Assembly: GCA_944388385.1 (NCBI GenBank)
Contig: CALXIO010000001.1
Coordinates: forward strand, 218,246-282,245
DNA: 64,000 bases
Reading direction: 5' to 3'
DNA from: an uncultured Ruminiclostridium sp.
Lineage (GTDB): Bacteria; Bacillota; Clostridia; Oscillospirales; Ruminococcaceae
Positions 26,397-34,764 of this stretch are shown in pieces. The notes under the pieces are model-generated. The model was not told the origin of the DNA and did no database searches. It saw nothing but the letters and a program-made list of their open reading frames with translations. The stretch's first letter is position 1. Every line of letters starts with the position of its first letter. The translations under genes and the position numbers were made by a program.

Positions 26397-27053
26397 ATGA
26401 CCATATATCAAGAAGAAATGCAGCGCAAGGCACAGCACTGCGGATGCATCACAAGTTATGACGAAGCAGACCAGCTCCTGCTCATCTCGCACAAAGGAGT
26501 CCATCTGACCGCAATCAACTCCGAAGGATTTATGTTCTACAACAGCAAGGATCTCACCGATCCCGAATCCCGTGAGGTATTCTCCCACCTTACGGACGAT
26601 GCTGAAACCGTCCGAGAGTATGTCGGCCTCTACGAGTCAGCCCCACAGATGAAGCCGAAGGACGTGCAAAACTACCGCAAGTTATCCGAGTACGGCGACG
26701 TGGTGTTCGCCGGAATGTACAGCCAAAAGCACGGCTTTATGTTCTGTAGCTGGCGACAGTCAGACGGCGGCAAATACGTTGCTCACGGCAACTACTCTCC
26801 CGACTATCTCGTCTCCAAAGAGAACTTCGCCGTCCGTGCCGGACTCGTCGATGACGATAAGCTGTTCACCAAAGAGGAAGCCGAGGAACTGTTCAAGTGT
26901 GCAGCCTTCGCAAGAGATACCTGCGAATCGCTGACCCACGAACAGGATCGAGGTCTCATGGAGCTGATGGAAAAGCTCCAAACGGCGTATCCGCACCTAA
27001 AGGATAATCCGCCCACCTTCGATGACGGCGAAAACCCAATATTAAATATGTAA
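26397..27053 (+). CDS. ICE accessory protein of unknown function
   Basis: 218 acidic residues from the ATG at 26397 (ACGGAGG upstream). Recognisable stretches are GVHLTAINSEGFMFYNSKDL and VSKENFAVRAGLVDDDKLFTKEEA, which look like proteins carried by other Firmicutes conjugative elements, without a known function. It ends in ENPILNM, the element's common Met-ending tail. It may be an antidote or partner for the preceding ADP-ribosyltransferase-like protein, but only position suggests that. Confidence 0.65.
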   Translation: MTIYQEEMQRKAQHCGCITSYDEADQLLLISHKGVHLTAINSEGFMFYNSKDLTDPESREVFSHLTDDAETVREYVGLYESAPQMKPKDVQNYRKLSEYGDVVFAGMYSQKHGFMFCSWRQSDGGKYVAHGNYSPDYLVSKENFAVRAGLVDDDKLFTKEEAEELFKCAAFARDTCESLTHEQDRGLMELMEKLQTAYPHLKDNPPTFDDGENPILNM

Positions 27054-27063
27054 GAAAATATGT

Positions 27064-27105
27064 AGCCCACGGTTTTGAACCCCAAACAAAACCGTGGGCT
27101 TTTTC
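27064..27105 (+). terminator. Intrinsic terminator
   Basis: 13-bp stem AGCCCACGGTTTT / AAAACCGTGGGCT followed by a T-rich tail. Confidence 0.85.
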
Positions 27106-27133
27106 TGTTTACAGAGAAAGGAGTCCCACACGG

Positions 27134-27760
27134 ATGTATTTCAGCGACAACCCCTCCGACCGATATTACGAGCGAATGATGGTCGGCATTCCTAACTTCA
27201 AACCAAGAGGACACGGTGTCGTCATCGTCGGCAGCCGTCCCACAGAACCACTTGTCATTCTGCGAATACAGGACGGAACGGCAACCCACCGAGAGATCTT
27301 GACCGAAACCACCAAAGCAATCAACCACAGACGATTCCGACACCGTCTCAACAAATATCTGAAAGAAAGCGAGATGAACCCTATGCGATACAAGAACGAA
27401 AAGCACCAAAGCGAATTCGAGGATGCCATCAGAAAAAAGGACAAGAAGGACTACGCAATGATGGCAGCTCTGTACCTTCTGACCGCAGACCTTCATCTGT
27501 GGAACCTATCCAAACGCCACGTGGGAAAGATCAGCATTAATTTTGCGGATATCCGGCTCAAGAATATTCACGCAAACGGCTACGCCCTTTTCTGCTGTGC
27601 CAAAGACCTCTGCCTCGGCACAAAGCACTTGACCGTGGCAGACCTCGCCGACACCGACCTCATTCCTCCGAAGCTGTTCGAGCTGATATGCAACGCAATG
27701 GCGATCCGAAGATTCGGCCTCGGTGTAATTAAAACAACGGAAAGGACGAATAACCAATGA
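27134..27760 (+). CDS. ICE protein of unknown function
   Basis: 208 residues, basic in the middle (KYLKESEMNPMRYKNEKHQSEF), with GHGVVIVGSRPTEPLVILRIQDG near the N-terminus and VADLADTDLIPPKLFELICNAMAIRRF near the C-terminus. GAAAGGAG precedes the start. Its last four bases overlap the start of the ArdA-like gene, so the two are translationally coupled. No Met tail. Confidence 0.65.
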   Translation: MYFSDNPSDRYYERMMVGIPNFKPRGHGVVIVGSRPTEPLVILRIQDGTATHREILTETTKAINHRRFRHRLNKYLKESEMNPMRYKNEKHQSEFEDAIRKKDKKDYAMMAALYLLTADLHLWNLSKRHVGKISINFADIRLKNIHANGYALFCCAKDLCLGTKHLTVADLADTDLIPPKLFELICNAMAIRRFGLGVIKTTERTNNQ

Positions 27761-28896
27761 TCAAAGTAACCGTACAGTATAACGACCACCTGGTCGACAT
27801 CCACTTCCCATGCTCCGAAACCACACTCCGGTCGGCGCTCATGGAGATACACGCCGCTGATGATAACCCGCCCGAACTGTTCGTTACGGACGTTATCTTC
27901 CCCGAAGAACTCGACCATCTGAAAGACCGCTTCGTCAATCTGGACGAGCTGAACTACCTTGCCAAGCGCATGGAGAGCTTCTTCGGCACGGAGGAAGAAC
28001 AGTTTTACGAAGCCATGAAACAAGAAGGCTTCACCGAGCTGAAGGATCTCATCAACCTGTCCTTCAACCTCAACAAATACTGCCTCATTCAAAATATCGG
28101 CAATATGAGCAAGATCGGTCAGGAATACCTCTTGAACCGTGACGGCTCCATTCCTGCCAACGATGATGCTAACCCTAAATATGCAGAGATCGGCAGACGG
28201 CTGATGCAGTCCGGCACCGGCATTATCACCGAACACGGCATCCTCTTCGTGGATGAGGACGTGCAGTTTCAGGAGCTGTATGACGGGCAGGTGTTTCCGC
28301 CTTACCTTTACGATGCAAACATTCTCTGCACGGCCAAAGCAGAGTACCACGGCAAGGCGGAATACCTGTACCTTCCCTGTGAGAGAGCCGCCATCGACAA
28401 ATCCATCGGCAGGCTGGGCGCACCCGATGCCGAGTCCGTCAGCATTATCCTCGATGACTTCATGGTAGATAACCCCGAATGGATGCGCCGTCTGCGTGAA
28501 ATGACATCAAGCGAAAGCATCTATGATATCAACGACCTTGTAGGAGCCATCAGCAATGCGGATATGCAGCTCGATAAGCTGACCGCCGTAGCGGAATATG
28601 CCGGAGTCGAGGATGCAAAGTCCATCACAGCTCTCGCCAACAGTCTCGGTCTGTTCACACTGATCGAGGGTGCCGAGGATAATGAAGATGTGGGCAAGCA
28701 TTTTGTGGAACATGATCCCGACTACGGCGTACCCGAAACCGTGGTGGATTTCATCGACTATGATATGCTCGGTGAGCATATCGCCGACGAGCTGAACGGT
28801 CTGTTCGTCTCCTCCGGCTTCGTGTGTATGGAATCGGGATACTCCATCAGCGACGTACTCGACATCGATCAAGGAATTTATATGGGAGGTATGTAA
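27757..28896 (+). CDS. ArdA-like antirestriction protein, long form
   Basis: 379 acidic residues. The first 200 contain NLDELNYLAKRMESF and GFTELKDLINLSFNLNKYCLIQNIG, a module shared with the protein at 32213-33814. The last 130 (YDINDLVGAISN, DKLTAVAEYAGVEDAKS, GKHFVEHDPDYGVPETVVDFIDYDMLGEHIADELNGLFVSSGFVC) align by eye with ArdA of Tn916. ArdA mimics B-form DNA and blocks type I restriction enzymes in the recipient. Ends in GIYMGGM, and those codons carry the ribosome binding site of the next gene. Confidence 0.7.
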   Translation: MIKVTVQYNDHLVDIHFPCSETTLRSALMEIHAADDNPPELFVTDVIFPEELDHLKDRFVNLDELNYLAKRMESFFGTEEEQFYEAMKQEGFTELKDLINLSFNLNKYCLIQNIGNMSKIGQEYLLNRDGSIPANDDANPKYAEIGRRLMQSGTGIITEHGILFVDEDVQFQELYDGQVFPPYLYDANILCTAKAEYHGKAEYLYLPCERAAIDKSIGRLGAPDAESVSIILDDFMVDNPEWMRRLREMTSSESIYDINDLVGAISNADMQLDKLTAVAEYAGVEDAKSITALANSLGLFTLIEGAEDNEDVGKHFVEHDPDYGVPETVVDFIDYDMLGEHIADELNGLFVSSGFVCMESGYSISDVLDIDQGIYMGGM

Positions 28897-28898
28897 AC

Positions 28899-29750
28899 AT
28901 GATAACCGCAGTCATTCAGCACAAAAAAGACACCTTGGTGGTGGAGCTTCCGAGAGCCAACACCGACCTGCAAATCAAGCTCCTCTCCATCGGCGTGAGG
29001 ACTTTGCCGCAGAATATCAAGCTGTTCGGCGGTGAGGATGCGGAGATCGATGTGCAGCTCGCATCAAGCAGCCGAGTCGGTCAGCACTTGTGCCGACTGT
29101 TCAATACCGAAAACAGCCTCGGCGACGTGAACACCACTGCCTACCTCGTGCAGACCGCTGACGAAGGTATCAAGACCGACCTGGAACACGATATCTACTA
29201 CGACCAATACGGCACAGCCGCGGAGCTGATAAACGATATCAAGGACAGAACCTTGGCGCTCGGCCCCGTGAAGATGAGCCTGTATTTTCCCTTAACAGGT
29301 AACATCGACGAAGGCGACGGCAACCCCTTCACCGTGGGCGACTCCTTCCTCCACGATTACCGATACGACATCAACGACCTCATCGAGGAATACCAAGACC
29401 GTGACGTGGAAAGTATCCTCGAATACTTCGACGGCGACGCAGGCGCGAAAGCCAAGCTGGTATCGGCACAGTGGTCGACCGAGATCGTGGACGGAACGCT
29501 CTACGGCAAGGTGGATCTGCGGCTCCGTGAGGAACTGACCGAGGACGAGCTGACCTCCGTGAAGGATTGGACCACCGGACAGAACTCGGACGGAGCCTTT
29601 GAAAGCCTCGAAGATCACCCCATCGACAGCGAGGACGGCAAATTGTCAATCTCGCTCTGGCACGGCGGTAACGACTACTTCGTATCCACCCGTGACGAGC
29701 TGGATGAATATATTGCACAGCAAAATGAACCGAAGATTGGAGGGATGTGA
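28899..29750 (+). CDS. Acidic ICE protein, possibly anti-restriction-related
   Basis: 283 residues from the ATG at 28899, two bases after the previous stop. Opens with TAVIQHKKDTLVVELP and contains LQIKLLSIGVRTLPQNIKLFGGEDAEIDVQL, YRYDINDLIEEYQ and repeated Asp/Glu. The start of the chain resembles the N-terminus of the neighbouring ArdA-like proteins (IKVTVQYNDHLVDIHFP). High negative charge is compatible with DNA mimicry. Ends in EPKIGGM. Function not known. Confidence 0.65.
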   Translation: MITAVIQHKKDTLVVELPRANTDLQIKLLSIGVRTLPQNIKLFGGEDAEIDVQLASSSRVGQHLCRLFNTENSLGDVNTTAYLVQTADEGIKTDLEHDIYYDQYGTAAELINDIKDRTLALGPVKMSLYFPLTGNIDEGDGNPFTVGDSFLHDYRYDINDLIEEYQDRDVESILEYFDGDAGAKAKLVSAQWSTEIVDGTLYGKVDLRLREELTEDELTSVKDWTTGQNSDGAFESLEDHPIDSEDGKLSISLWHGGNDYFVSTRDELDEYIAQQNEPKIGGM

Positions 29751-29753
29751 TAT

Positions 29754-30095
29754 ATGGCTGTGTTATTTTCCGCAGTAACCATAACCTCGGACAGCGACCA
29801 AGCGGAATTCCTCGTTGCAGGTATTCCCAAGAGCTATGCTGATCTCGAAGGCTGGACTGCATTTGAGAGTTTTATGGATGAGGTGGACACGGAACAGGAT
29901 ATCAAAGTCCACGTGGCAGCGTGTCTCTACGGAGAAGGCGAAGTGTTTACGGCTACCCCCGAAGAAGTTGCGTACTTCACCATTCGGGCAGCCGAAACCG
30001 ATGACTTTTTCTACGACCACTGCACCGATGCCGGACACAGCGATTTCACCATCCCGTGGTCACCGAAAGAACTATTCGGAATGGAGATGAAATAG
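29754..30095 (+). CDS. Small acidic ICE protein of unknown function
   Basis: 113 residues. AFESFMDEVDTEQDIKVHVAACLYGEGEV and a His/Asp-rich centre (DDFFYDHCTDAGHSDF) stand out; no family recognised. It sits between two tightly packed genes (gaps of 3 and 1 bases); the GGAGGG site lies in the previous gene's last codons. Ends in FGMEMK, a weaker version of the common tail. Confidence 0.55.
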   Translation: MAVLFSAVTITSDSDQAEFLVAGIPKSYADLEGWTAFESFMDEVDTEQDIKVHVAACLYGEGEVFTATPEEVAYFTIRAAETDDFFYDHCTDAGHSDFTIPWSPKELFGMEMK

Positions 30096-30096
30096 T

Positions 30097-30417
30097 ATGT
30101 CAATTTTCGATGATTGGAACCGTATGGCAAAGGAGAACCGAGCGAAGTATCCGCCCGGCACTCGCATCCTGCTCCTCGGCATGGACGATCCACATCATCC
30201 CGTACCGCCCGGTACGAGAGGAACGGTGGATCACGTCGATGACGGCGGTAATATCCACATGAAATGGGATAACGGAAGAACCCTCAGTCTTTGCAGCGAT
30301 GCGGACTCCTTCCGCACACTGACCGCCGCCGAGCTTGCGGAGGAACAGGCACAGCAAGAGAATCCCACCGAGGACGAAGGTCAGGACGAGGGCGAAGCTC
30401 CCGTTATGAGTATGTAG
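30097..30417 (+). CDS. DUF4314-type protein
   Basis: 106 residues. The core PPGTRILLLGMDDPHHPVPPGTRGTVDHVDDGGNIHMKWDNG matches the small beta-barrel domain known as DUF4314, common on Firmicutes conjugative elements. The acidic tail ends in GEAPVMSM. The stop codon TAG is part of a TAGGAGG ribosome binding site for the next small gene. Confidence 0.75.
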   Translation: MSIFDDWNRMAKENRAKYPPGTRILLLGMDDPHHPVPPGTRGTVDHVDDGGNIHMKWDNGRTLSLCSDADSFRTLTAAELAEEQAQQENPTEDEGQDEGEAPVMSM

Positions 30418-30429
30418 GAGGACTGCCCA

Positions 30430-30567
30430 TTGGAATACGAAATCTATATCCCACAGCCCCATGCGGATGCCCTTCTTGCAGAAGCGGCTGACCGCAGTAT
30501 CTCGGTAGAGGAACTGCTCACCGAGATCATTCAAAACTATATGGAAAGGAACGATGACATTGGCTGA
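30430..30567 (+). CDS. Small protein with TTG start, unknown function
   Basis: 45 residues beginning LEYEIYIPQP (TTG start read as Met) and including ADRSISVEELLTEIIQNYM, which is compatible with a single helix-turn-helix or ribbon-helix-helix half. TAGGAGG lies nine bases upstream. It overlaps the next gene by 14 bases in another frame. Too short for automated calls; the spacing and coupling make it credible. Confidence 0.5.
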   Translation: MEYEIYIPQPHADALLAEAADRSISVEELLTEIIQNYMERNDDIG

Positions 30568-31027
30568 CGAAAAGAAAGGCATTACCGTTAAGATCGATGC
30601 TGACCTTCACGCAGAGGTCAGAGAGTATATCGAACAGCACGGAATGACGATGGCAGAGTTTATCACCCTTGCCGTCGACAACGAATTACACCCCAAGTAC
30701 CAAAACAAGGAGGAAAAGAACATGGGTAATATGCGCACGATGGCGTTTCAGGTGCCGGAGGAACTGTTTCAGAGGATCAAGGGCTACCTGCAGCGCAACA
30801 ACATGAGTCAGAAGCAGTTCGTCCTCGGACTGATCGAAGCCGAGCTGGACCGTGAACAGGCACAGCGAAACGGTGTGACCGAGGATCAGCAGACCGGAGG
30901 TGTCGATACCGAGGAAGGCATAAGCGACGATCCCGAAGCCGTAGACGGCACAGGCGGTGACGGCACCGACGAGGATGAAGCGGAGGACGAATCCGAAGGC
31001 TTCGGCATGAGTATGGGCGGTATGTAA
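30554..31027 (+). CDS. Tandem ribbon-helix-helix DNA-binding protein
   Basis: 157 residues. Two consecutive ribbon-helix-helix units are visible: GITVKIDADLHAEVREYIEQ then GMTMAEFITLAV (about 9-45), and MRTMAFQVPEELFQRIKGYL then NMSQKQFVLGLI (about 60-95). A long acidic tail (about 50 residues, DEDEAEDESEG) ends in FGMSMGGM. A single chain with two units could bind DNA as a pseudo-dimer; likely an ICE regulator or relaxosome helper. Confidence 0.7.
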   Translation: MTLADEKKGITVKIDADLHAEVREYIEQHGMTMAEFITLAVDNELHPKYQNKEEKNMGNMRTMAFQVPEELFQRIKGYLQRNNMSQKQFVLGLIEAELDREQAQRNGVTEDQQTGGVDTEEGISDDPEAVDGTGGDGTDEDEAEDESEGFGMSMGGM

Positions 31028-31082
31028 CCGCCGCAGAAACGGAGGTGTAACAACTAAATAAATAGGAACGGTCGGATGCCCT

Positions 31083-32219
31083 ATGGCGATCCGATTTTTT
31101 GATATGTTCGCAGGTATCGGTGGTTTTCGCAGCGGACTCGAAGCGGTGGGCGGCTTTGAATGCATCGGTCATTGCGAGATCGATAAAAAGGCAAACCAAG
31201 CCTATAACGCAATCTACCAACCGAAAGGAGAAATCTACTTTGAGGACGCTACAAAAATTGATACAAACGACCTGCCGGACATTGACCTCATCTGTGCGGG
31301 CTTTCCATGCCAAAGCTTCAGCGTGGCTGGCAAAAGGCTCGGATTCAGGGACGATACAAGAGGAACTCTCTTCTTCGAGGTTGCCCGAATCGCTGAAGCG
31401 AAACGGCCTCCACTTCTTCTCTTGGAAAACGTTCCCGGACTGCTATCGCATGACGGAGGCAGGACGCTGTTTACCATCTTCTCCACGCTTGTTGAATTGG
31501 GGTATGATATCGAATGGTGTGTGCATAACAGCGCGTTTTTCGGAGTCCCCCAGCAGCGGCGCCGCCTGTATATTGTCGGATATCTTGGAAACCAATGTAC
31601 CGGAGAGTTATTTCCTCTCAACTGCGGCAATGCGGAAGATCTCAAGCAACTCATCCCCGGACCGCAAGGTCAGCGTGTCTACGATCCAAGCGGAAGTGCC
31701 TGCACTCAATGCGCCGGCTCCGGTGGATGGGGCGGTAAAACAGGACTGTACTTCATAGATATGAACCCCGAACCCGTCATTACCGACCACGCCCGATGCA
31801 TCACAGCAAGGCAAGATTCGGGTATCAGCAACCACCGAGGTGAACACTCCGGTGTCATGGTGGTGGATTACGATGACGAGCCGAGAGCCGTCCTCACCCC
31901 CGACCGAGAAACGGTACGTCAGCAAGGACGGCGTGTGAAAGAACCGAACGAAGCCATGTTCACGCTTACGGCACAGGACAGACACGGTGTATGGCACAGA
32001 GGCCGTATCCGTAAGCTGATGCCCATTGAATGCTGGCGGCTCCAGGGCTTCACAGATGAACAATTCTATAAAGCACAGGCGACCGGACTCAAGGACGGTC
32101 ACCTATACAAGATGGCAGGCAATGCGGTGAGCGTTCCTGTCATTTCTGCTATCGGGCGCAAACTCTTGCAGCTCGATGAAATCTATCACCTAACGAAAGG
32201 ACGGTGTGAAACGTGGTAA
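31083..32219 (+). CDS. DNA (cytosine-5) methyltransferase
   Basis: 378 residues with C5-methyltransferase motifs in order: I FFDMFAGIGGFRSGLE, IV GFPCQSFSVAGKRLG (catalytic Cys about 75), VI LLLENVPGLL, VIII NSAFFGVPQQRRRLYIVG, a target region, and X MAGNAVSVPVISAIG. No restriction partner is next to it, so it is an orphan enzyme that probably marks the element's DNA against recipient restriction. The neighbouring ArdA-like genes fit that role. Confidence 0.92.
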   Translation: MAIRFFDMFAGIGGFRSGLEAVGGFECIGHCEIDKKANQAYNAIYQPKGEIYFEDATKIDTNDLPDIDLICAGFPCQSFSVAGKRLGFRDDTRGTLFFEVARIAEAKRPPLLLLENVPGLLSHDGGRTLFTIFSTLVELGYDIEWCVHNSAFFGVPQQRRRLYIVGYLGNQCTGELFPLNCGNAEDLKQLIPGPQGQRVYDPSGSACTQCAGSGGWGGKTGLYFIDMNPEPVITDHARCITARQDSGISNHRGEHSGVMVVDYDDEPRAVLTPDRETVRQQGRRVKEPNEAMFTLTAQDRHGVWHRGRIRKLMPIECWRLQGFTDEQFYKAQATGLKDGHLYKMAGNAVSVPVISAIGRKLLQLDEIYHLTKGRCETW

Positions 32220-33814
32220 AGGAAAAAACACTAACCATAGAGCTGTCGCATGAGAATCCGCTCGGCGACGGCTATTTTTATGCCATGCTGGATCTGCCTG
32301 CCGAAGAATATGAGATCAGGGATGTCATCCAACGAGCGAGAATGATCGGTCGTGAGGAAAGCTTCCGAAGTATTGGCATCCTCGACTGCGGTGCATGGCC
32401 GGAGCTGTTGTATTACAGATTGGACTCGCCGACCATCGACGAGCTGAACTTCTTTGCTAACCGCATCGCACAGATGGATGACAGCGAACTCGCTATCTTC
32501 CGTACCGTTGCACCAAAGGTGCTTGGCAGTCCTGCGGATGACCTTCTCAGCATGAAGGATCTGATCAATTGCACCTACGGATACGACGAGATCATGGTGG
32601 CATCCAACATCCGCACCGACGAGCAGCTCGGACAGTTCATCATCGAAAACGAACTGCACGATGATGTGAATAACATCCCCGAATCGTCTCTGTACCTGCT
32701 TGACAAAGCCAAGATCGGTGCGCTTTATCGGACTTCGCTTAACTGCGATCTGACAGACGGTTACGCCATCTTCGCAGGCGACTATAAGCCACCCGAAATC
32801 TACGACGGAAAGCAGCTCCCCGAAGCCAATATCGAAGATTGGTACGCCTTCCGCTTACAGATTTCACCTCCTCCCACTGAGGATGTGTCCGAGGTCGAGG
32901 ACAAAGCGGTATGGATCACCCTCCCGATGGCAAGGCAAGCGGCCGACCGTATTGCCCGTGAGTTGGGTGTCGGCAGTATCGAAGAATGCGTGTACTTGGA
33001 CTTCGAGTCCTCCGTGCCGCAGATCACTGCTGAACAATTCGGCGATATGCGGCTCTTCGATAAGCTGAACGGTCTTGCCGAGAAGCTCCCGTATCTCTCC
33101 CCACAGGAACAGATGAAGTTCAAGGCGGTGCTCTCCGCCGAGCATCCCGCTGATCTTGACGATATCGGCGACGTTATTGCCAACCTTAACAAGTACGAGC
33201 TGAGTGCCTACGTGGACAACGACAGCGACTTTTTCAAGAGCTATCTCGAATATCACCTCGGCATTGGCTTCGATCATAAGTGGTTGGGCGGTCTGTTCGC
33301 AAAGGATGAAGGAGCAAGGCTCCTCGAACGATTGGGAGCTACCAACACCGATTACGGCGTGATCTCTGCAAGGGGCGGCACCTTGCACGACCTTGTCCCT
33401 TATGACGAGGTGCAGGCAAAGGAGCTGACCACCCAAGCCCTCACCGATGAAAAATTAGAGGTGGTGGAGGTGCTTGGGCAAACGGCGCTGTTTACCAACG
33501 GCAGAGTAACCGAACAGGAACTGCCGGAGGGTTTGTACCGATACGATCTGCGATCCGGTGAAGGCATCACCTTTGCCACCGTGGAGCCGTATGCAAGAAG
33601 CGACCACAGCGGCACCATCCTCGTCAAAGCACCTCTCTCCTTCGGCAGCGAGGGATATATCGCCTTTGACGATGACACCTCGCCTAATTTCCTCGGATAC
33701 GAATTGACTCCCACCGAGTTCATGGAAACCGACTTTACGCAGTCGGAGTATGAGGATATCGATGAGGACGAGGACGAAACCCAAACCATACAGATGGGAG
33801 GTATCTCACAATGA
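32213..33814 (+). CDS. Large ArdA-related acidic protein
   Basis: 533 residues from a GTG at 32213, overlapping the methyltransferase stop. Contains TIDELNFFANRIAQMDDSELAIF and LLSMKDLINCTYGYDEIMVASN, paralogous to the first half of the ArdA-like protein at 27757, and a second similar unit (DMRLFDKLNGLAEKLPYLSPQEQMKFKAVL, then DDIGDVIANLNKYELSAYVDN). It then has an unrecognised C-terminal region ending in acidic TIQMGGISQ. Domain duplication and strong negative charge suggest a DNA-mimic antirestriction protein. The last codons include GGGAGGT for the next gene. Confidence 0.65.
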   Translation: MVKEKTLTIELSHENPLGDGYFYAMLDLPAEEYEIRDVIQRARMIGREESFRSIGILDCGAWPELLYYRLDSPTIDELNFFANRIAQMDDSELAIFRTVAPKVLGSPADDLLSMKDLINCTYGYDEIMVASNIRTDEQLGQFIIENELHDDVNNIPESSLYLLDKAKIGALYRTSLNCDLTDGYAIFAGDYKPPEIYDGKQLPEANIEDWYAFRLQISPPPTEDVSEVEDKAVWITLPMARQAADRIARELGVGSIEECVYLDFESSVPQITAEQFGDMRLFDKLNGLAEKLPYLSPQEQMKFKAVLSAEHPADLDDIGDVIANLNKYELSAYVDNDSDFFKSYLEYHLGIGFDHKWLGGLFAKDEGARLLERLGATNTDYGVISARGGTLHDLVPYDEVQAKELTTQALTDEKLEVVEVLGQTALFTNGRVTEQELPEGLYRYDLRSGEGITFATVEPYARSDHSGTILVKAPLSFGSEGYIAFDDDTSPNFLGYELTPTEFMETDFTQSEYEDIDEDEDETQTIQMGGISQ

Positions 33815-34197
33815 GCATTAAAACCATAACGACCGATGACCTTCGCCAAATGAAAGGCAAAGAAGGTCTCATTTTGCAGGGCTGCGGAGGTGATCCCCGA
33901 GAATGGCTGGACGGCATCAACGACTTGCTGACAAAGGAAGGCATCCTTCTGAACGGCAGTAAGTTCGAGAACTGCTCCGTATTTAAGCACGGAGAGCTGA
34001 CCTGCATCCTGTATCCCTTTGAGGGCGCGGAGCTGAACATCGGTAAGTTCGCCGTGTGGCGTTTGGCTACCCACGACAACTTCGGCGGCACCTGGCTTTC
34101 GGACTACGTTCCCAACAGGCTGGGGGGCTTCGAAGGAGAAATCACCGATGAGGACTGCGACGAAGATATGGACGAAGGGTTCGGTATGCGCCAATGA
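33811..34197 (+). CDS. ICE protein of unknown function
   Basis: 128 residues. The conserved-looking core FEGAELNIGKFAVWRLATHDNFGGTWLSDYVPNRLGGF is of a type seen in many gut conjugative elements, without a known role. The acidic end DEDMDEGFGMRQ is a variant of the common tail. It overlaps both neighbours by four bases. Confidence 0.65.
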   Translation: MSIKTITTDDLRQMKGKEGLILQGCGGDPREWLDGINDLLTKEGILLNGSKFENCSVFKHGELTCILYPFEGAELNIGKFAVWRLATHDNFGGTWLSDYVPNRLGGFEGEITDEDCDEDMDEGFGMRQ

Positions 34198-34541
34198 ACT
34201 ATGATGAATTCAGCAAGAAATTGGAGCAGACCGTAACCTCCGGCGACCTTACCGATACCACAGGCGACTTCCAATGCGATCAGACAGGCGGTTATCCCAC
34301 CTGCCTCTGTGTTTGCTGGACGAAGGGTGTGGCGTGGTTGATGCTCCGCTATGACCTTGCCGATGACGGCGTGGATCTGTCCGAATTCGAGCAAGGCGTT
34401 GCCGATTTCGGCATTCGCAAATGCGAGGACGTGGATCAGTTCAACGCCCTCCTCAAGGATCTCGGCGAGGATGCATACGATATCGGATATATCCCGCCGG
34501 AGAAAGATGAAACCGAAACTATGAATATGGGAGGAATATAA
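34194..34541 (+). CDS. Small acidic ICE protein of unknown function
   Basis: 115 residues. Begins MNYDEFSKKLEQTV; has three cysteines in a short stretch (YPTCLCVCWTKG) that might bind metal, and a C-terminus of ETMNMGGI. Its last codons carry GGGAGGA for the following membrane peptide. Overlaps the preceding gene by four bases. Confidence 0.6.
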   Translation: MNYDEFSKKLEQTVTSGDLTDTTGDFQCDQTGGYPTCLCVCWTKGVAWLMLRYDLADDGVDLSEFEQGVADFGIRKCEDVDQFNALLKDLGEDAYDIGYIPPEKDETETMNMGGI

Positions 34542-34544
34542 CCA

Positions 34545-34709
34545 ATGAACGAACTTGTATGGCTTATTGTCGGTCTTTTGATCGGCGGGTGTCTCGGAAT
34601 CGGCATCCATTGCTGTTTTCTGATCAACCGCACCGGATACTACGAACAGGAAATCCGTAAGCTGAAGGCACAGCTCGAACGCAAAGACAAGACCTATCTT
34701 GACCAATAA
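34545..34709 (+). CDS. DUF3789-like small membrane protein
   Basis: 54 residues: one membrane helix with glycines (LVWLIVGLLIGGCLGIGIHC) followed by a charged helix (YYEQEIRKLKAQLERKDK). Such proteins of about 40-55 residues are common on Firmicutes ICEs. GGGAGGA lies at a suitable distance upstream, inside the previous gene. Confidence 0.65.
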   Translation: MNELVWLIVGLLIGGCLGIGIHCCFLINRTGYYEQEIRKLKAQLERKDKTYLDQ

Positions 34710-34714
34710 GTATT

Positions 34715-34759
34715 AAGACGGTATCAATCGCCCCGTGACGATTGGTACCGTCTTTTTTT
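34715..34759 (+). terminator. Intrinsic terminator
   Basis: 16-bp stem AAGACGGTATCAATCG / CGATTGGTACCGTCTT (one G-T pair), then seven T. It ends the first accessory operon. Confidence 0.9.
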
Positions 34760-34764
34760 CGTTT

